NCBI RefSeq assembly: GCF_018223345.1
Contig: NZ_CP073587.1
Location: forward strand, 2,205,001-2,269,000
DNA: 64,000 nucleotides
Reading direction: 5' to 3'
Origin: Shewanella yunxiaonensis
GTDB lineage: Bacteria > Pseudomonadota > Gammaproteobacteria > Enterobacterales > Shewanellaceae
Shown: positions 17,575 to 26,326 of the stretch, in pieces
Layout: each line of letters opens with the position of its first letter
Numbering within the stretch: position 1 is the first letter of the stretch
The notes under the pieces: model-generated
The model's input: the letters and a program-made list of their open reading frames with translations, nothing else
The model's database searches: none
What the model was told of the DNA's origin: nothing
Translations under genes and position numbers: made by a program

Positions 17575-19299
17575 ATGGAGATGCTTTCCGGCGCCAGCAT
17601 GATCGTGCGTTCACTGATCGATGAAGGCGTTAAACATATCTTTGGCTACCCAGGTGGCTCCGTTCTAGACATTTACGACGCACTACACGAAAAATCCGAT
17701 ATTGAGCATATTCTGGTTCGCCATGAACAGGCCGCTGTGCATATGGCTGACGGCTACGCACGTGCCACCGGCAAAGTGGGCGTAGTACTGGTGACATCTG
17801 GTCCTGGTGCAACTAATGCGATTACCGGTATTGCCACCGCATATATGGATTCCGTGCCATTAGTGGTGTTGTCAGGTCAGGTGCCAAGCAATCTGATTGG
17901 TAATGATGCCTTTCAGGAATGCGACATGATTGGTATTTCCAGACCTGTGGTAAAACACAGCTTTCTGGTGACCGATCCACAAGAAATTCCCAATATCATT
18001 AAAAAGGCGTTTTACATTGCGTCCAGTGGCCGCCCAGGCCCAGTAGTGGTAGACCTGCCAAAAGATTGCCTGAATCCGGCAATTAAATATGAATACCAGT
18101 ATCCTAAGAGCGTTAAGTTACGTTCGTATAACCCGACTATCTCGGGTCACAAGGGTCAGATCCGTCGAGGATTACAGGCATTATTGGAAGCCAAACAGCC
18201 AGTACTGTACGTTGGTGGAGGCGCCATAATTTCTGAATGCTCAGCGCAAATCCGCCAGCTGGCTGAAAAGCTTAACTTGCCTGTGGTAAACACCCTCATG
18301 GGTTTAGGCGCCTTCCCCGGCAGTCATCCGCAGAATCTGGGGATGTTGGGGATGCACGGTGTATATGAAGCCAATATGGCGATGCACAATTGCGATCTGA
18401 TCTTTGGTATCGGTGTCCGGTTTGACGACCGCACAACCAACAATGTGGCCAAGTACTGCCCTAATGCCACTGTGATGCATATCGATATCGATCCCTCATC
18501 CATTTCTAAAACCGTGCATGCGGATATCCCAATTGTGGGTTCAGCTGACAATGTGCTGGATGAGATGCTGGAGCTGTTACGGGAACCTGAACTGTTTCCA
18601 CAACAGGATACTGCCGCGCTGGAGAACTGGTGGCAACAGATCAACGGCTGGCGCGAACGCCATTGTCTGAATTATCAGAAATCCAGTGAACGCATCAAGC
18701 CACAACAAGTGGTAGAAATGCTGTATAAATTGACCCAGGGCGACGCCTATGTGGCCTCTGACGTAGGTCAGCATCAGATGTTTGCGGCGCTCTATTATCC
18801 GTTTGATAAACCTCGCCGTTGGATCAACTCCGGGGGTCTTGGCACCATGGGCTTTGGTCTGCCAGCAGCGATGGGCGTGAAGATGGCGCTGCCGGATGAA
18901 ACCGTGGTGTGTGTGACCGGTGACGGCTCAATTCAGATGAATATCCAAGAACTGTCCACCGCCCTGCAATATGGCGTTCCGGTAAAAATCATCAACCTTA
19001 ACAACCGTTTTCTGGGCATGGTTAAACAGTGGCAGGATATTATATATGCTGGCCGCCATTCTCAGTCTTACATGGACTCGGTGCCTAACTTCGCCAAGAT
19101 TGCCGAAGCGTATGGTCATGTGGGTATGACCATCAGCAATCCAGCAGAGCTGGAAAGCAAACTGGCTGAAGCGCTGGCAATGACCGACAAACTGGTATTT
19201 GTTGATATCAGTGTCGATGAGACCGAACACGTTTACCCCATGCAGATCCGGGGTGGCGCGATGAGTGACATGTGGTTGAGCAAAACGGAGAAATGCTGA
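17575..19299 (+). CDS. ilvI: Acetolactate synthase, large (catalytic) subunit
   Basis: A 574-residue thiamine-diphosphate enzyme, the same length as E. coli IlvI. It joins two pyruvates to acetolactate (or pyruvate and 2-oxobutyrate to acetohydroxybutyrate) at the start of valine, leucine and isoleucine synthesis. The N-terminal TPP domain has FGYPGG and the catalytic Glu in [16 protein letters not shown]; the central domain is FAD-binding; the C-terminal domain has the TPP motif [12 protein letters not shown] ending in NLNN. A GAGGAA precedes the ATG. The stop overlaps the ilvH start as TGATG. Confidence 0.95.
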   Translation: MEMLSGASMIVRSLIDEGVKHIFGYPGGSVLDIYDALHEKSDIEHILVRHEQAAVHMADGYARATGKVGVVLVTSGPGATNAITGIATAYMDSVPLVVLSGQVPSNLIGNDAFQECDMIGISRPVVKHSFLVTDPQEIPNIIKKAFYIASSGRPGPVVVDLPKDCLNPAIKYEYQYPKSVKLRSYNPTISGHKGQIRRGLQALLEAKQPVLYVGGGAIISECSAQIRQLAEKLNLPVVNTLMGLGAFPGSHPQNLGMLGMHGVYEANMAMHNCDLIFGIGVRFDDRTTNNVAKYCPNATVMHIDIDPSSISKTVHADIPIVGSADNVLDEMLELLREPELFPQQDTAALENWWQQINGWRERHCLNYQKSSERIKPQQVVEMLYKLTQGDAYVASDVGQHQMFAALYYPFDKPRRWINSGGLGTMGFGLPAAMGVKMALPDETVVCVTGDGSIQMNIQELSTALQYGVPVKIINLNNRFLGMVKQWQDIIYAGRHSQSYMDSVPNFAKIAEAYGHVGMTISNPAELESKLAEALAMTDKLVFVDISVDETEHVYPMQIRGGAMSDMWLSKTEKC

Positions 19300-19796
19300 T
19301 GAAACGCCGAATTATTTCTGTATTGATGGAAAACCAACCTGGCGCTTTGTCTCGAGTGGTTGGCCTGTTTTCTCAACGCGGTTATAACATTGAAACCTTG
19401 ACCGTAGCGCCCACTGATGACGCAACCCTGTCACGGTTAACTGTCACCGTATTTGCAGATGATTTCATTCTGGAACAGATTGAAAAGCAACTGCATAAGC
19501 TGATTGACGTACTCAAGGTGTCCAATATCACTGAATCCAGTTATGTGGAACGCGAATTGGCACTGATCAAAGTCAAGGCAACCGGCGAAACCCGCGATGA
19601 AGTAAAACGGACTGCGGATATTTTTCGTGGCCAAATTGTCGATGTGACCCCAACGCTGTACACCATCCAGATGACAGGGACCAGTGAAAAGCTTGATGCT
19701 TTCGTCCAGTCACTGGCAGAAACAACAAAAGTTGTAGAAGTATCACGTTCAGGTATTGTCGGCCTCGCTCGTGGCGATAAATCCATGAAAGCTTAG
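19299..19796 (+). CDS. ilvH: Acetolactate synthase, small (regulatory) subunit
   Basis: A 165-residue regulatory partner of IlvI (E. coli IlvH has 163). The N-terminal ACT domain (RRIISVLMENQPGALSRVVG, then GYNIETLTVAPTDD) binds valine for feedback inhibition in this family; the C-terminal half (ALIKVKATGETRDEV onward) is the typical second domain. I chose the ATG at 19299 that overlaps the ilvI stop as TGATG, rather than an in-frame start 9 codons earlier inside ilvI. A strong terminator follows. Confidence 0.94.
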   Translation: MKRRIISVLMENQPGALSRVVGLFSQRGYNIETLTVAPTDDATLSRLTVTVFADDFILEQIEKQLHKLIDVLKVSNITESSYVERELALIKVKATGETRDEVKRTADIFRGQIVDVTPTLYTIQMTGTSEKLDAFVQSLAETTKVVEVSRSGIVGLARGDKSMKA

Positions 19797-19824
19797 ACAT
19801 TTATTTTAAACAACATCAATTTAT

Positions 19825-19858
19825 CAAAAGCTCCCATGGGAGCTTTTGCTATTTTTTT
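19825..19858 (+). terminator. Intrinsic terminator of ilvIH
   Basis: A perfect 24-bp palindrome (arm CAAAAGCTCCCA) at 19825-19848, followed within 3 nt by a run of seven T. Confidence 0.92.
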
Positions 19859-19883
19859 ACGCAAACCTGCAAAATATTTCAGC

Positions 19884-19901
19884 TTGTCACATAGCTGTCA
19901 T
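19884..19901 (+). promoter_or_regulatory. Pho box (PhoB-binding site) upstream of pstS
   Basis: Two direct heptamers, TTGTCAC (19884-19890) and CTGTCAT (19895-19901), are spaced 11 nt start to start. This is the geometry of a PhoB site (CTGTCAT repeats with a 4-nt spacer). It lies 67 nt before the pstS start and implies induction by phosphate starvation. Confidence 0.82.
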
Positions 19902-19968
19902 TTAGCAATGTAAGAATGCTCACCGTCAATTAACCAAATGACGGAAAGTCACTTTTTAGGATTGCTAT

Positions 19969-21015
19969 ATGAACAACTTGCTTAAAGGCGCCCTGTTAGG
20001 TTGTACCATTGCCGCATCAGCTTCTGTATATGCAGATACTGTTATTAACGGTGCCGGTGCGACCTTCCCATACCCTGTCTATGCTAAGTGGGCAGAGCAA
20101 TACAACAAGGAAACCGGTGTTAAGTTGAACTACCAAGCCATTGGCTCTGGTGGTGGTATCAAACAAATTATTGCCAAGACTGTAGATTTCGGTGCCTCTG
20201 ACGCGCCGCTCGACAAAGCAAAACTGGACAAAGAAGGTCTGGTTCAATTCCCTGCGGTCATGGGCTCCATCGTTGCGGTAGTTAACCTGCCGGGTGTTAA
20301 GGCGGGTGAACTGAAACTGTCTGGCGCACTGCTGGCGGATATCTACCTGGGTAAAGTAAAAAGCTGGGATGACAAAGCCATTGCCGATCTGAACAGCGGC
20401 GTAAAACTGCCACACACTCCTATCTACACCGTACACCGTTCAGACGGTTCTGGTACTACTTACAACTTCACCGATTATCTGGCTCGCGTAAGCAGTGACT
20501 GGAAATCCAAAGTAGGTGTTGATAAAGAAGTTGCTTGGCCACAGGAAGCTCATCAGCTGGGCGGTAAAGGCAACGCCGGTGTCGCTAACTTCGTAAAACG
20601 TACTAAAGGCTCTATCGGTTACGTTGAGTACGCTTATGCCAAGACCAACAACCTGGCCTACACCCAAATGCAGAACCAAGCTGGCAAGTTTGTTCAGCCA
20701 ACCATGGAAGCGTTCATGGCTGCTGCGGCAAACGCAGACTGGGCAAATGCTCCTGGCTTCAAACTGATCCTGAACGACCAGCCAGGTGCTGCTTCATGGC
20801 CAATGACAGCCGCAACCTTCATCCTGATGCATAAGTCTCAGGCCAACGAAGCCACAGCAAAAGAAGTGCTGAAGTTCTTCGAGTGGAGCTACGCCAACGG
20901 TGACGAACTGGCTTCGCAGCTGGAATACGTGCCAATGCCAGATAACGTTGTGAAGATGGTTGAAACCATGTGGCACAGCGATATCAAAACAGCTGGTGGC
21001 AAAGCTGTTTACTAA
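19969..21015 (+). CDS. pstS: Phosphate ABC transporter, periplasmic binding protein
   Basis: A 348-residue secreted protein with a clean signal peptide (MNNLLKGALLGCTIAASASVYA by pattern, cleavage near residue 22). It has the PstS landmarks GAGATFPYPVYAKW, QAIGSGGGIKQI, DFGASDAPL and the phosphate-binding HRSDGSGTTYNFTDYL. It binds inorganic phosphate in the periplasm and hands it to PstCA. AGGA precedes the ATG. It is the first gene of the pst operon behind the Pho box, with a hairpin between it and pstC. Confidence 0.95.
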   Translation: MNNLLKGALLGCTIAASASVYADTVINGAGATFPYPVYAKWAEQYNKETGVKLNYQAIGSGGGIKQIIAKTVDFGASDAPLDKAKLDKEGLVQFPAVMGSIVAVVNLPGVKAGELKLSGALLADIYLGKVKSWDDKAIADLNSGVKLPHTPIYTVHRSDGSGTTYNFTDYLARVSSDWKSKVGVDKEVAWPQEAHQLGGKGNAGVANFVKRTKGSIGYVEYAYAKTNNLAYTQMQNQAGKFVQPTMEAFMAAAANADWANAPGFKLILNDQPGAASWPMTAATFILMHKSQANEATAKEVLKFFEWSYANGDELASQLEYVPMPDNVVKMVETMWHSDIKTAGGKAVY

Positions 21016-21031
21016 AAATTGCCGCAATATG

Positions 21032-21052
21032 GCCCTCGCTTCTCGCGAGGGC
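21032..21052 (+). terminator. Intercistronic hairpin pstS-pstC
   Basis: An 8-bp stem GCCCTCGC/GCGAGGGC with a 5-nt loop lies in the pstS-pstC gap, followed by TTAGCTATTT rather than a clean T-run. It could act as a leaky terminator or protect the pstS message, which would give more binding protein than permease. Confidence 0.6.
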
Positions 21053-21081
21053 TTAGCTATTTCTGAAAAAGTTGTGACTTT

Positions 21082-22017
21082 ATGACTGCAATATCATTGA
21101 GAACACTTCCCTGGCAGGGAGACGATATTTTCCGTCGTGCGTGTCTCGCCAGCGCGGGATTGATTTCCGTGTTGATGTTTGCCCTGCTGCTGTCGTTATG
21201 TATTGGTGCCTGGCCTGCACTGGATAAGTTCGGGCTGGGATTTTTTACCAGTAGTGAATGGAATCCGGTGACTAAAGAGTTTGGTGCCGCCAATGCTTTA
21301 TATGGCACTTTGGTATCGTCTATCATCGCCGTCGCCCTCGCGCTGCCAGTAGGTGTGGGTGTGGCGATTTTCCTGTCTGAACTCTGCCCGGCTTGGTTAT
21401 CCCGCCCCTTATCCATCGCGATTGAACTGCTGGCAGCCGTACCCAGCATTATCTATGGTATGTGGGGCCTGTTCGTATTTGCTCCCTGGTTCTCCGACGG
21501 TTTTCAAGTGTGGGCAGGAGAGCACCTGTCCGAGTTACCGGTTATTGGCGCATTGTTCAGCGGTCCGCCAATGGGGGTTGGTTTGCTGACATCAGGGATC
21601 ATTCTCGCATTCATGATCCTGCCGATCCTGACTTCATTGATTAAAGAAGCCTTATCTACCGTCCCCAAGGTCTTACGTGAAGCAACATACGGCATTGGCG
21701 CAACCCAGTTTGAAGTGATTGTAAAAGTGTTACTGCCTGCTATCAAAGGTCCGATTTTTGGGGCATTGATCCTGGCGCTTGGCCGAGCCCTAGGCGAAAC
21801 CATGGCAATCACCTTTGTGATCGGTGGTGCCCAAAGTATCGATTCCAGTCTATTTATGCCGGCAACGTCCATCTCCGCCACCATTGCAGAACAGTTCAAT
21901 GAAGCCACAGGCGATATGCATATTTCCGCCTTGATTGGGTTGGGACTGGTACTGTTCATGATCACTTTCCTGGTGATGGGTTCTGCCCGCATTTTGTTGC
22001 GGAGGAAAGCTAAATGA
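21082..22017 (+). CDS. pstC: Phosphate ABC transporter permease PstC
   Basis: A 311-residue inner-membrane permease with six predicted helices, forming the channel with PstA. The ABC permease EAA loop is visible as [25 protein letters not shown], here split by the usual Gly. The region [19 protein letters not shown] is typical for PstC. No strong ribosome-binding sequence precedes the ATG. The stop overlaps the pstA start as ATGA, so the two are coupled. Confidence 0.93.
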   Translation: MTAISLRTLPWQGDDIFRRACLASAGLISVLMFALLLSLCIGAWPALDKFGLGFFTSSEWNPVTKEFGAANALYGTLVSSIIAVALALPVGVGVAIFLSELCPAWLSRPLSIAIELLAAVPSIIYGMWGLFVFAPWFSDGFQVWAGEHLSELPVIGALFSGPPMGVGLLTSGIILAFMILPILTSLIKEALSTVPKVLREATYGIGATQFEVIVKVLLPAIKGPIFGALILALGRALGETMAITFVIGGAQSIDSSLFMPATSISATIAEQFNEATGDMHISALIGLGLVLFMITFLVMGSARILLRRKAK

Positions 22018-22844
22018 TCCGCAAATTTAAAAATCAACTATTCAAAGCCCTGTGTTTACTGGCCACGCTGATTGGTCTGGGCATTTTGGTACTTATCCTG
22101 TTTACCCTGTTCCAGAAAGGCATGGCAGGTATGAGCTGGAGTTTGTTTACCGAGATCACTCCCGGACCAGGTGGTGAAGGTGGTTTGGCCAATGCGATTG
22201 TCGGTAGCATCATCATGACCTTACTGGGTATTGTGATTGCCGCACCAATTGGCATTCTGGCCGGCACCTGGTTAGCGGAGTATGGCCAGAACTCCAAAAC
22301 TGCTGACACTATTCGCTTCCTTAACGGCATGTTGATGAGTGCCCCCTCTATCCTTATCGGCCTGTTTGTTTACGAGATGGTAGTGGTATTTATGGGTCAC
22401 TTCTCCGGTTGGGCGGGCGCTATTTCGTTGGCCATCATTGCGCTGCCAGTCATCATCAGTACCACTGAAGAGATGTTAAAGCTGGTGCCTGTCACCTTGC
22501 GTGAAGCAGGGGCTGGCCTCGGCACACCACGCTGGAAAGTTACCGTTAAATTGAGCTATCGCGCTGTCGGCACCGGCATAATCACTGGCATTCTGTTGTC
22601 AGTCGCTCGCATCAGTGGTGAAACGGCCCCGTTACTGTTCACCGCGCTCAATTCAAGTTTTATGACCGTCAATCCCAATGAGCCAATGGCAAACTTGCCG
22701 GTCACTATTTACCAATTTGCAATGAGTCCTTATGACTCCTGGAACCAACTGGCCTGGTCGGGCGCGCTGCTGATCACAATGGCCATTTTGTTTTTGAACA
22801 TTATTTCTAGGGTACTGCCCCAGTTGAAAAAGCGGAGGTCATGA
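22014..22844 (+). CDS. pstA: Phosphate ABC transporter permease PstA
   Basis: A 276-residue inner-membrane permease and partner of PstC. It shows the PstA features [17 protein letters not shown] near the N-terminus and the EAA loop [20 protein letters not shown]. About six membrane helices are predicted. It overlaps both neighbours by ATGA (pstC stop and pstB start), which indicates a single translationally coupled unit. Confidence 0.93.
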   Translation: MIRKFKNQLFKALCLLATLIGLGILVLILFTLFQKGMAGMSWSLFTEITPGPGGEGGLANAIVGSIIMTLLGIVIAAPIGILAGTWLAEYGQNSKTADTIRFLNGMLMSAPSILIGLFVYEMVVVFMGHFSGWAGAISLAIIALPVIISTTEEMLKLVPVTLREAGAGLGTPRWKVTVKLSYRAVGTGIITGILLSVARISGETAPLLFTALNSSFMTVNPNEPMANLPVTIYQFAMSPYDSWNQLAWSGALLITMAILFLNIISRVLPQLKKRRS

Positions 22845-23656
22845 TGAGTCTGGTCGCGCAATTAAAAGATTACAAACAACCCCAACAAGTAAAACCACTG
22901 GTACGTCGGATGGAAATTAAGGATCTGAATTTCTTCTATGGCAAAGACAAACAAGTATTGTTTGACGTCAATTTGCCAATCTATCAGAACCGGGTTACCG
23001 CAATGATCGGTCCATCGGGTTGTGGTAAATCTACCCTGCTCCGTTGTCTTAACCGTATTTATGAGTTGTATCCACATCAGTACGCAGAAGGCAGCATCAC
23101 GCTGGGCGAAACGTCAGTGTTGGACCGCAAAGTCGACTTAAATGACCTGCGCGCCAAAATCGGCATGGTGTTTCAAAAGCCTACACCGTTTCCAATGAGC
23201 ATCTATGACAACATCGCTTTTGGTATTAAGCTCTACGAACGATTGTCTAAAAAAGATATGGATCATCGCGTCAAAGAGGCGTTGCAGCAGGCTCAGTTAT
23301 GGAATGAAGTAAAAGATAAGCTCCATAGCGATGCTTCAGGCTTGTCTGGTGGACAACAGCAACGGCTATGTATAGCACGTACTATCGCATTGAAACCAGA
23401 TGTTATTCTGATGGACGAGCCGACTTCTGCCTTGGACCCAATCGCCACGCAGGGGATTGAAGAGCTGATAACTGAACTGCGAAAAAATTACACTATCGTG
23501 ATTGTGACCCATAACATGCAACAAGCTGCCCGTATTTCCGATTTTACTGCCTTTATGTATTTGGGTGAGCTGATTGAATTCGGTGAAACTAAACAGGTAT
23601 TCCAGCAACCGGTAAACGACCGCACCCGCAATTATGTAAGTGGTACTTTCGGTTAA
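22841..23656 (+). CDS. pstB: Phosphate ABC transporter ATPase PstB
   Basis: A 271-residue ABC ATPase that drives the PstSCA importer. Walker A is GPSGCGKST, the signature is [13 protein letters not shown], Walker B is [12 protein letters not shown] and the switch His lies in [11 protein letters not shown]. Two ATG codons are adjacent at 22841/22844; the first overlaps the pstA stop. No phoU follows: the next gene is convergent, so the usual pstSCAB-phoU order is broken here. Confidence 0.95.
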   Translation: MMSLVAQLKDYKQPQQVKPLVRRMEIKDLNFFYGKDKQVLFDVNLPIYQNRVTAMIGPSGCGKSTLLRCLNRIYELYPHQYAEGSITLGETSVLDRKVDLNDLRAKIGMVFQKPTPFPMSIYDNIAFGIKLYERLSKKDMDHRVKEALQQAQLWNEVKDKLHSDASGLSGGQQQRLCIARTIALKPDVILMDEPTSALDPIATQGIEELITELRKNYTIVIVTHNMQQAARISDFTAFMYLGELIEFGETKQVFQQPVNDRTRNYVSGTFG

Positions 23657-23719
23657 TTGCGATGTTGAGCAAAGCGCTGCGGGCTTTACCATTTCACTAT
23701 CTGTAGTTTGCTTTATAGA

Positions 23720-23754
23720 CAAAAACGCCAGCGAAAAAGATGCTGGCGTTTTTG
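23720..23754. terminator. Bidirectional terminator between pstB and gloC
   Basis: A 13-bp stem (CAAAAACGCCAGC/GCTGGCGTTTTTG) with a 9-nt loop. It has A-run and T-run flanks, so it can end transcription from both convergent units. Confidence 0.9.
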
Positions 23755-23767
23755 TGCAACTAAGGGC

Positions 23768-24412
23768 TTATTTTAATAATTGATCTGCCACAAACGGGTT
23801 ACTCTGCCGCTCTTCACCAAAGGTGGACATCGGGCCATGCCCTGGCACAAAACTGGTATCGTTCCCCAGTGGCCATAATTTATTGCAGATAGAATCAATC
23901 AACGCCTGATAACTGGAGCCGGGAAAGTCCGTGCGGCCAATCGAGCCACGGAACAACACATCGCCAACAAATGCCAGTTTGTCCGCTTCGGACCAGAACA
24001 CCACATGACCAGGTGTATGACCAGGACAGTGATACACCTTCAGCACGGTATTACCGACGGTCACTTCATCACCATCATCCAGATACCTATCGGATTCAAA
24101 CGCAATGCTCGGCGGGAAACCAAATTTCTGACTTTGAATAGGCAACTGTTCCAGCCACATTTTATCTGCGATATGGGGGCCGATAATAGGTAACTGTTGT
24201 TCGGCGGCGAGTTTTGCTGCACCACCGACATGATCAATATGCCCGTGAGTTAACAGGATTTTTTCCAGTGTTAATCCATGTTCATGAACGGCATCCAATA
24301 TCCGATCAATATTGCCACCGGGGTCCACGACTGCAGCTTTAAGCGTCTGCTCACACCAAATCAAACTACAATTCTGCTGAAACGGGGTTACGGGAATTAT
24401 TTGAAATTTCAT
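23768..24412 (-). CDS. gloC: GloC-type (YcbL) metallo-beta-lactamase-fold hydrolase
   Basis: A 214-residue protein close in length and pattern to E. coli YcbL/GloC, a type II glyoxalase that hydrolyses S-lactoylglutathione. The metal-binding motif THGHIDHVGG, the later His in CPGHTPGH, Asp in FVGDVLFRGSIGR and the last His in VPGHGP are all present. The opening FQQNCSLIW is typical. It is monocistronic and convergent with the pst operon. A broader thioesterase role cannot be excluded. Confidence 0.85.
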   Translation of the reverse strand: MKFQIIPVTPFQQNCSLIWCEQTLKAAVVDPGGNIDRILDAVHEHGLTLEKILLTHGHIDHVGGAAKLAAEQQLPIIGPHIADKMWLEQLPIQSQKFGFPPSIAFESDRYLDDGDEVTVGNTVLKVYHCPGHTPGHVVFWSEADKLAFVGDVLFRGSIGRTDFPGSSYQALIDSICNKLWPLGNDTSFVPGHGPMSTFGEERQSNPFVADQLLK

Positions 24413-24631
24413 TTTGCTTGTTACTCTCAGGTTTTATCTATCCTTGATAAACGGCTTTATCATCTAATAGTCACCGCCATCAAAGTTTGATCTAAACCGT
24501 AAAAGCTATAAGTAGATTACCAGTTTAACTTTTACCAACAATGATTGCCCGGCTAATTTGGCCTATGCAGGCCACGAGAGCTAAATTCAGTGTACAATCG
24601 CCGACAATTTCATCCCTAGGTGAGACTATCA

Positions 24632-25918
24632 ATGCACAACATCGCACAGATAGAAGGCATACATTGCCACAAACACTTTTTCACGCTGCCACTGGATTAC
24701 TCGCGGCCGCAAGGCCCTACCATCAGTGTGTTTGCACGCGAATTGCGCGGATTACAAACAAACGCCGAATCACTGCCAATCTTATTGTATTTTCAGGGTG
24801 GCCCAGGATTCGCCGCACAACGTCCGCTTGCAAATAGTGGCTGGATTAAACGAGCGTTGCAGGAATATCGGGTGTTATTACTGGACCAGCGTGGCACCGG
24901 ACTGTCATCGCCCGTCAGCTTTCGCTCGTTAGCCGGAATGACTGCCAGCGAACAGGCCCAATATCTTAGCCATTTTCGCGCCGACAATATCGTGCGGGAT
25001 GCTGAAGCCATACGTCAGCACCTTTGCCCTGATACGCCTTGGAGCGTGTTAGGTCAGAGCTTCGGCGGCTTTTGTATTTTGCGTTACCTGAGCAGCGCTG
25101 CTCATGGTTTAAAAGAAGCCTATATTACCGGAGGCATTCCATCGCTATCACGCAGTGCTGATGAGGTATACCGGGCGACCTACAGCCGAGTACTCACTAA
25201 AAACCGGGACTTTTTCCGGCGTTTCCCTGATGCCCAGCCGTTACTAAACACGCTTGCTGATCATCTGCGGACCCATGAGGAGTATCTGCCGAATGGAGAT
25301 CTACTCACAGTGGAAATGTTGCAATTGCTGGGCATTAATCTGGGGATGATGCAAGGTGCAGAAGCCGTTTATTATTTGCTAGAACAAGCATTAATTGATG
25401 GTCCTGAAGCTAAAATAGTTAATCCAATATTTGCTGACCACTTTACCCAGCTACTGAGTTATCACACCAACCCGTTATATGTCCTACTGCATGAAGCCAT
25501 TTATTGCCAGCAGTCTTCTTCCAATTGGGCAGCGCATCGCATACGTGCGGAATATCCTGAATTTTCACCAGATGCCAGCGATTTGTTGCTTACTGGTGAG
25601 ATGGTATATCCGTGGATGATGCAGCAGATCAGCAATTTACAACCCTTGCAGCCTTGTGCCGAACTATTGGCATCCAAACAAGACTGGCCAATGCTATATG
25701 ATGCCCGAGCGCTGGCGAGCAATACCGTACCGGTCACCGCAGCCATTTATAGCGAAGATATGTATGTGGAACGGGAGTTCAGTCTGGAAACCGCAGCGAG
25801 CGTTGCGCATCTAAAATACTGGCTGACCTCTGAATATGAACATAACGGTATCCGTATGGACGGTGAACATATCCTTGATCGCTTAATCGCACTCAATCGT
25901 GGCCATCAATTACGTTAA
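24632..25918 (+). CDS. Alpha/beta hydrolase, proline iminopeptidase-like (family S33)
   Basis: A 428-residue cytoplasmic alpha/beta hydrolase. The oxyanion motif GGPGF at 56-60, DQRGTGLSSP and the nucleophile Ser143 in LGQSFGGFC identify an S33 peptidase of the larger (about 430-residue) group; the late Asp (SEDMYVERE) and His (DGEHILDR) fit the triad. Such enzymes remove N-terminal proline or related residues from peptides. I used the ATG at 24632, preceded by AGGTGA, rather than the GTG four codons earlier. It is a single gene with its own terminator. Confidence 0.87.
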   Translation: MHNIAQIEGIHCHKHFFTLPLDYSRPQGPTISVFARELRGLQTNAESLPILLYFQGGPGFAAQRPLANSGWIKRALQEYRVLLLDQRGTGLSSPVSFRSLAGMTASEQAQYLSHFRADNIVRDAEAIRQHLCPDTPWSVLGQSFGGFCILRYLSSAAHGLKEAYITGGIPSLSRSADEVYRATYSRVLTKNRDFFRRFPDAQPLLNTLADHLRTHEEYLPNGDLLTVEMLQLLGINLGMMQGAEAVYYLLEQALIDGPEAKIVNPIFADHFTQLLSYHTNPLYVLLHEAIYCQQSSSNWAAHRIRAEYPEFSPDASDLLLTGEMVYPWMMQQISNLQPLQPCAELLASKQDWPMLYDARALASNTVPVTAAIYSEDMYVEREFSLETAASVAHLKYWLTSEYEHNGIRMDGEHILDRLIALNRGHQLR

Positions 25919-25998
25919 TTTTAACGTTGTTTAATGAGCAAACGGCCTACCGAAGACAGTAGCATAGCCAGCTTGCCGCCAATTTGAGAAATGTGTTT

Positions 25999-26027
25999 AA
26001 GGTCTGCTCATAAGGCAGGCCTTTTTG
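25999..26027 (+). terminator. Intrinsic terminator after the S33 peptidase gene
   Basis: A 9-bp stem AAGGTCTGC/GCAGGCCTT (one G-T pair) with a 7-nt loop, running into TTTTTG about 80 nt after the peptidase stop. Confidence 0.8.
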
Positions 26028-26128
26028 TTGGGCGTGACTTGTCCTAAATAAGGTAAAAGCTCAATTATCACCCGATTACTGTTGTGGTAATGACTATGCT
26101 TAAAAGATGCTAACGGAGGCCGCTGAAT

Positions 26129-26326
26129 ATGCCAGAACTACAACAATTACCTGCCGAAATTCTCCTCGGCATCATCAATGAAAAATTGCGTTTGTATTGT
26201 AAGAACCAGCAGGAATTACTCTACGATATCGATATTTCGCCACAACAGTTGGAGCAAAAACTTAACCAGCTAGGCTATGAATATGATGTCGTGGCCAACC
26301 AATATCGAAAAATGCGCGATAATTAA
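26129..26326 (+). CDS. DUF4250 family protein
   Basis: A 65-residue soluble protein that follows the DUF4250 pattern: PAEILLGIINEKLRLYC, then QELLYDIDISPQQLEQKLNQLGYEYD, and a short tail VVANQYRKM. The family has no established role; the helical arrangement resembles a small winged-helix-like fold, but that is only an impression. A GGAGG lies upstream of the ATG. Its stop codon overlaps the stop of the convergent topB gene. Confidence 0.85.
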   Translation: MPELQQLPAEILLGIINEKLRLYCKNQQELLYDIDISPQQLEQKLNQLGYEYDVVANQYRKMRDN

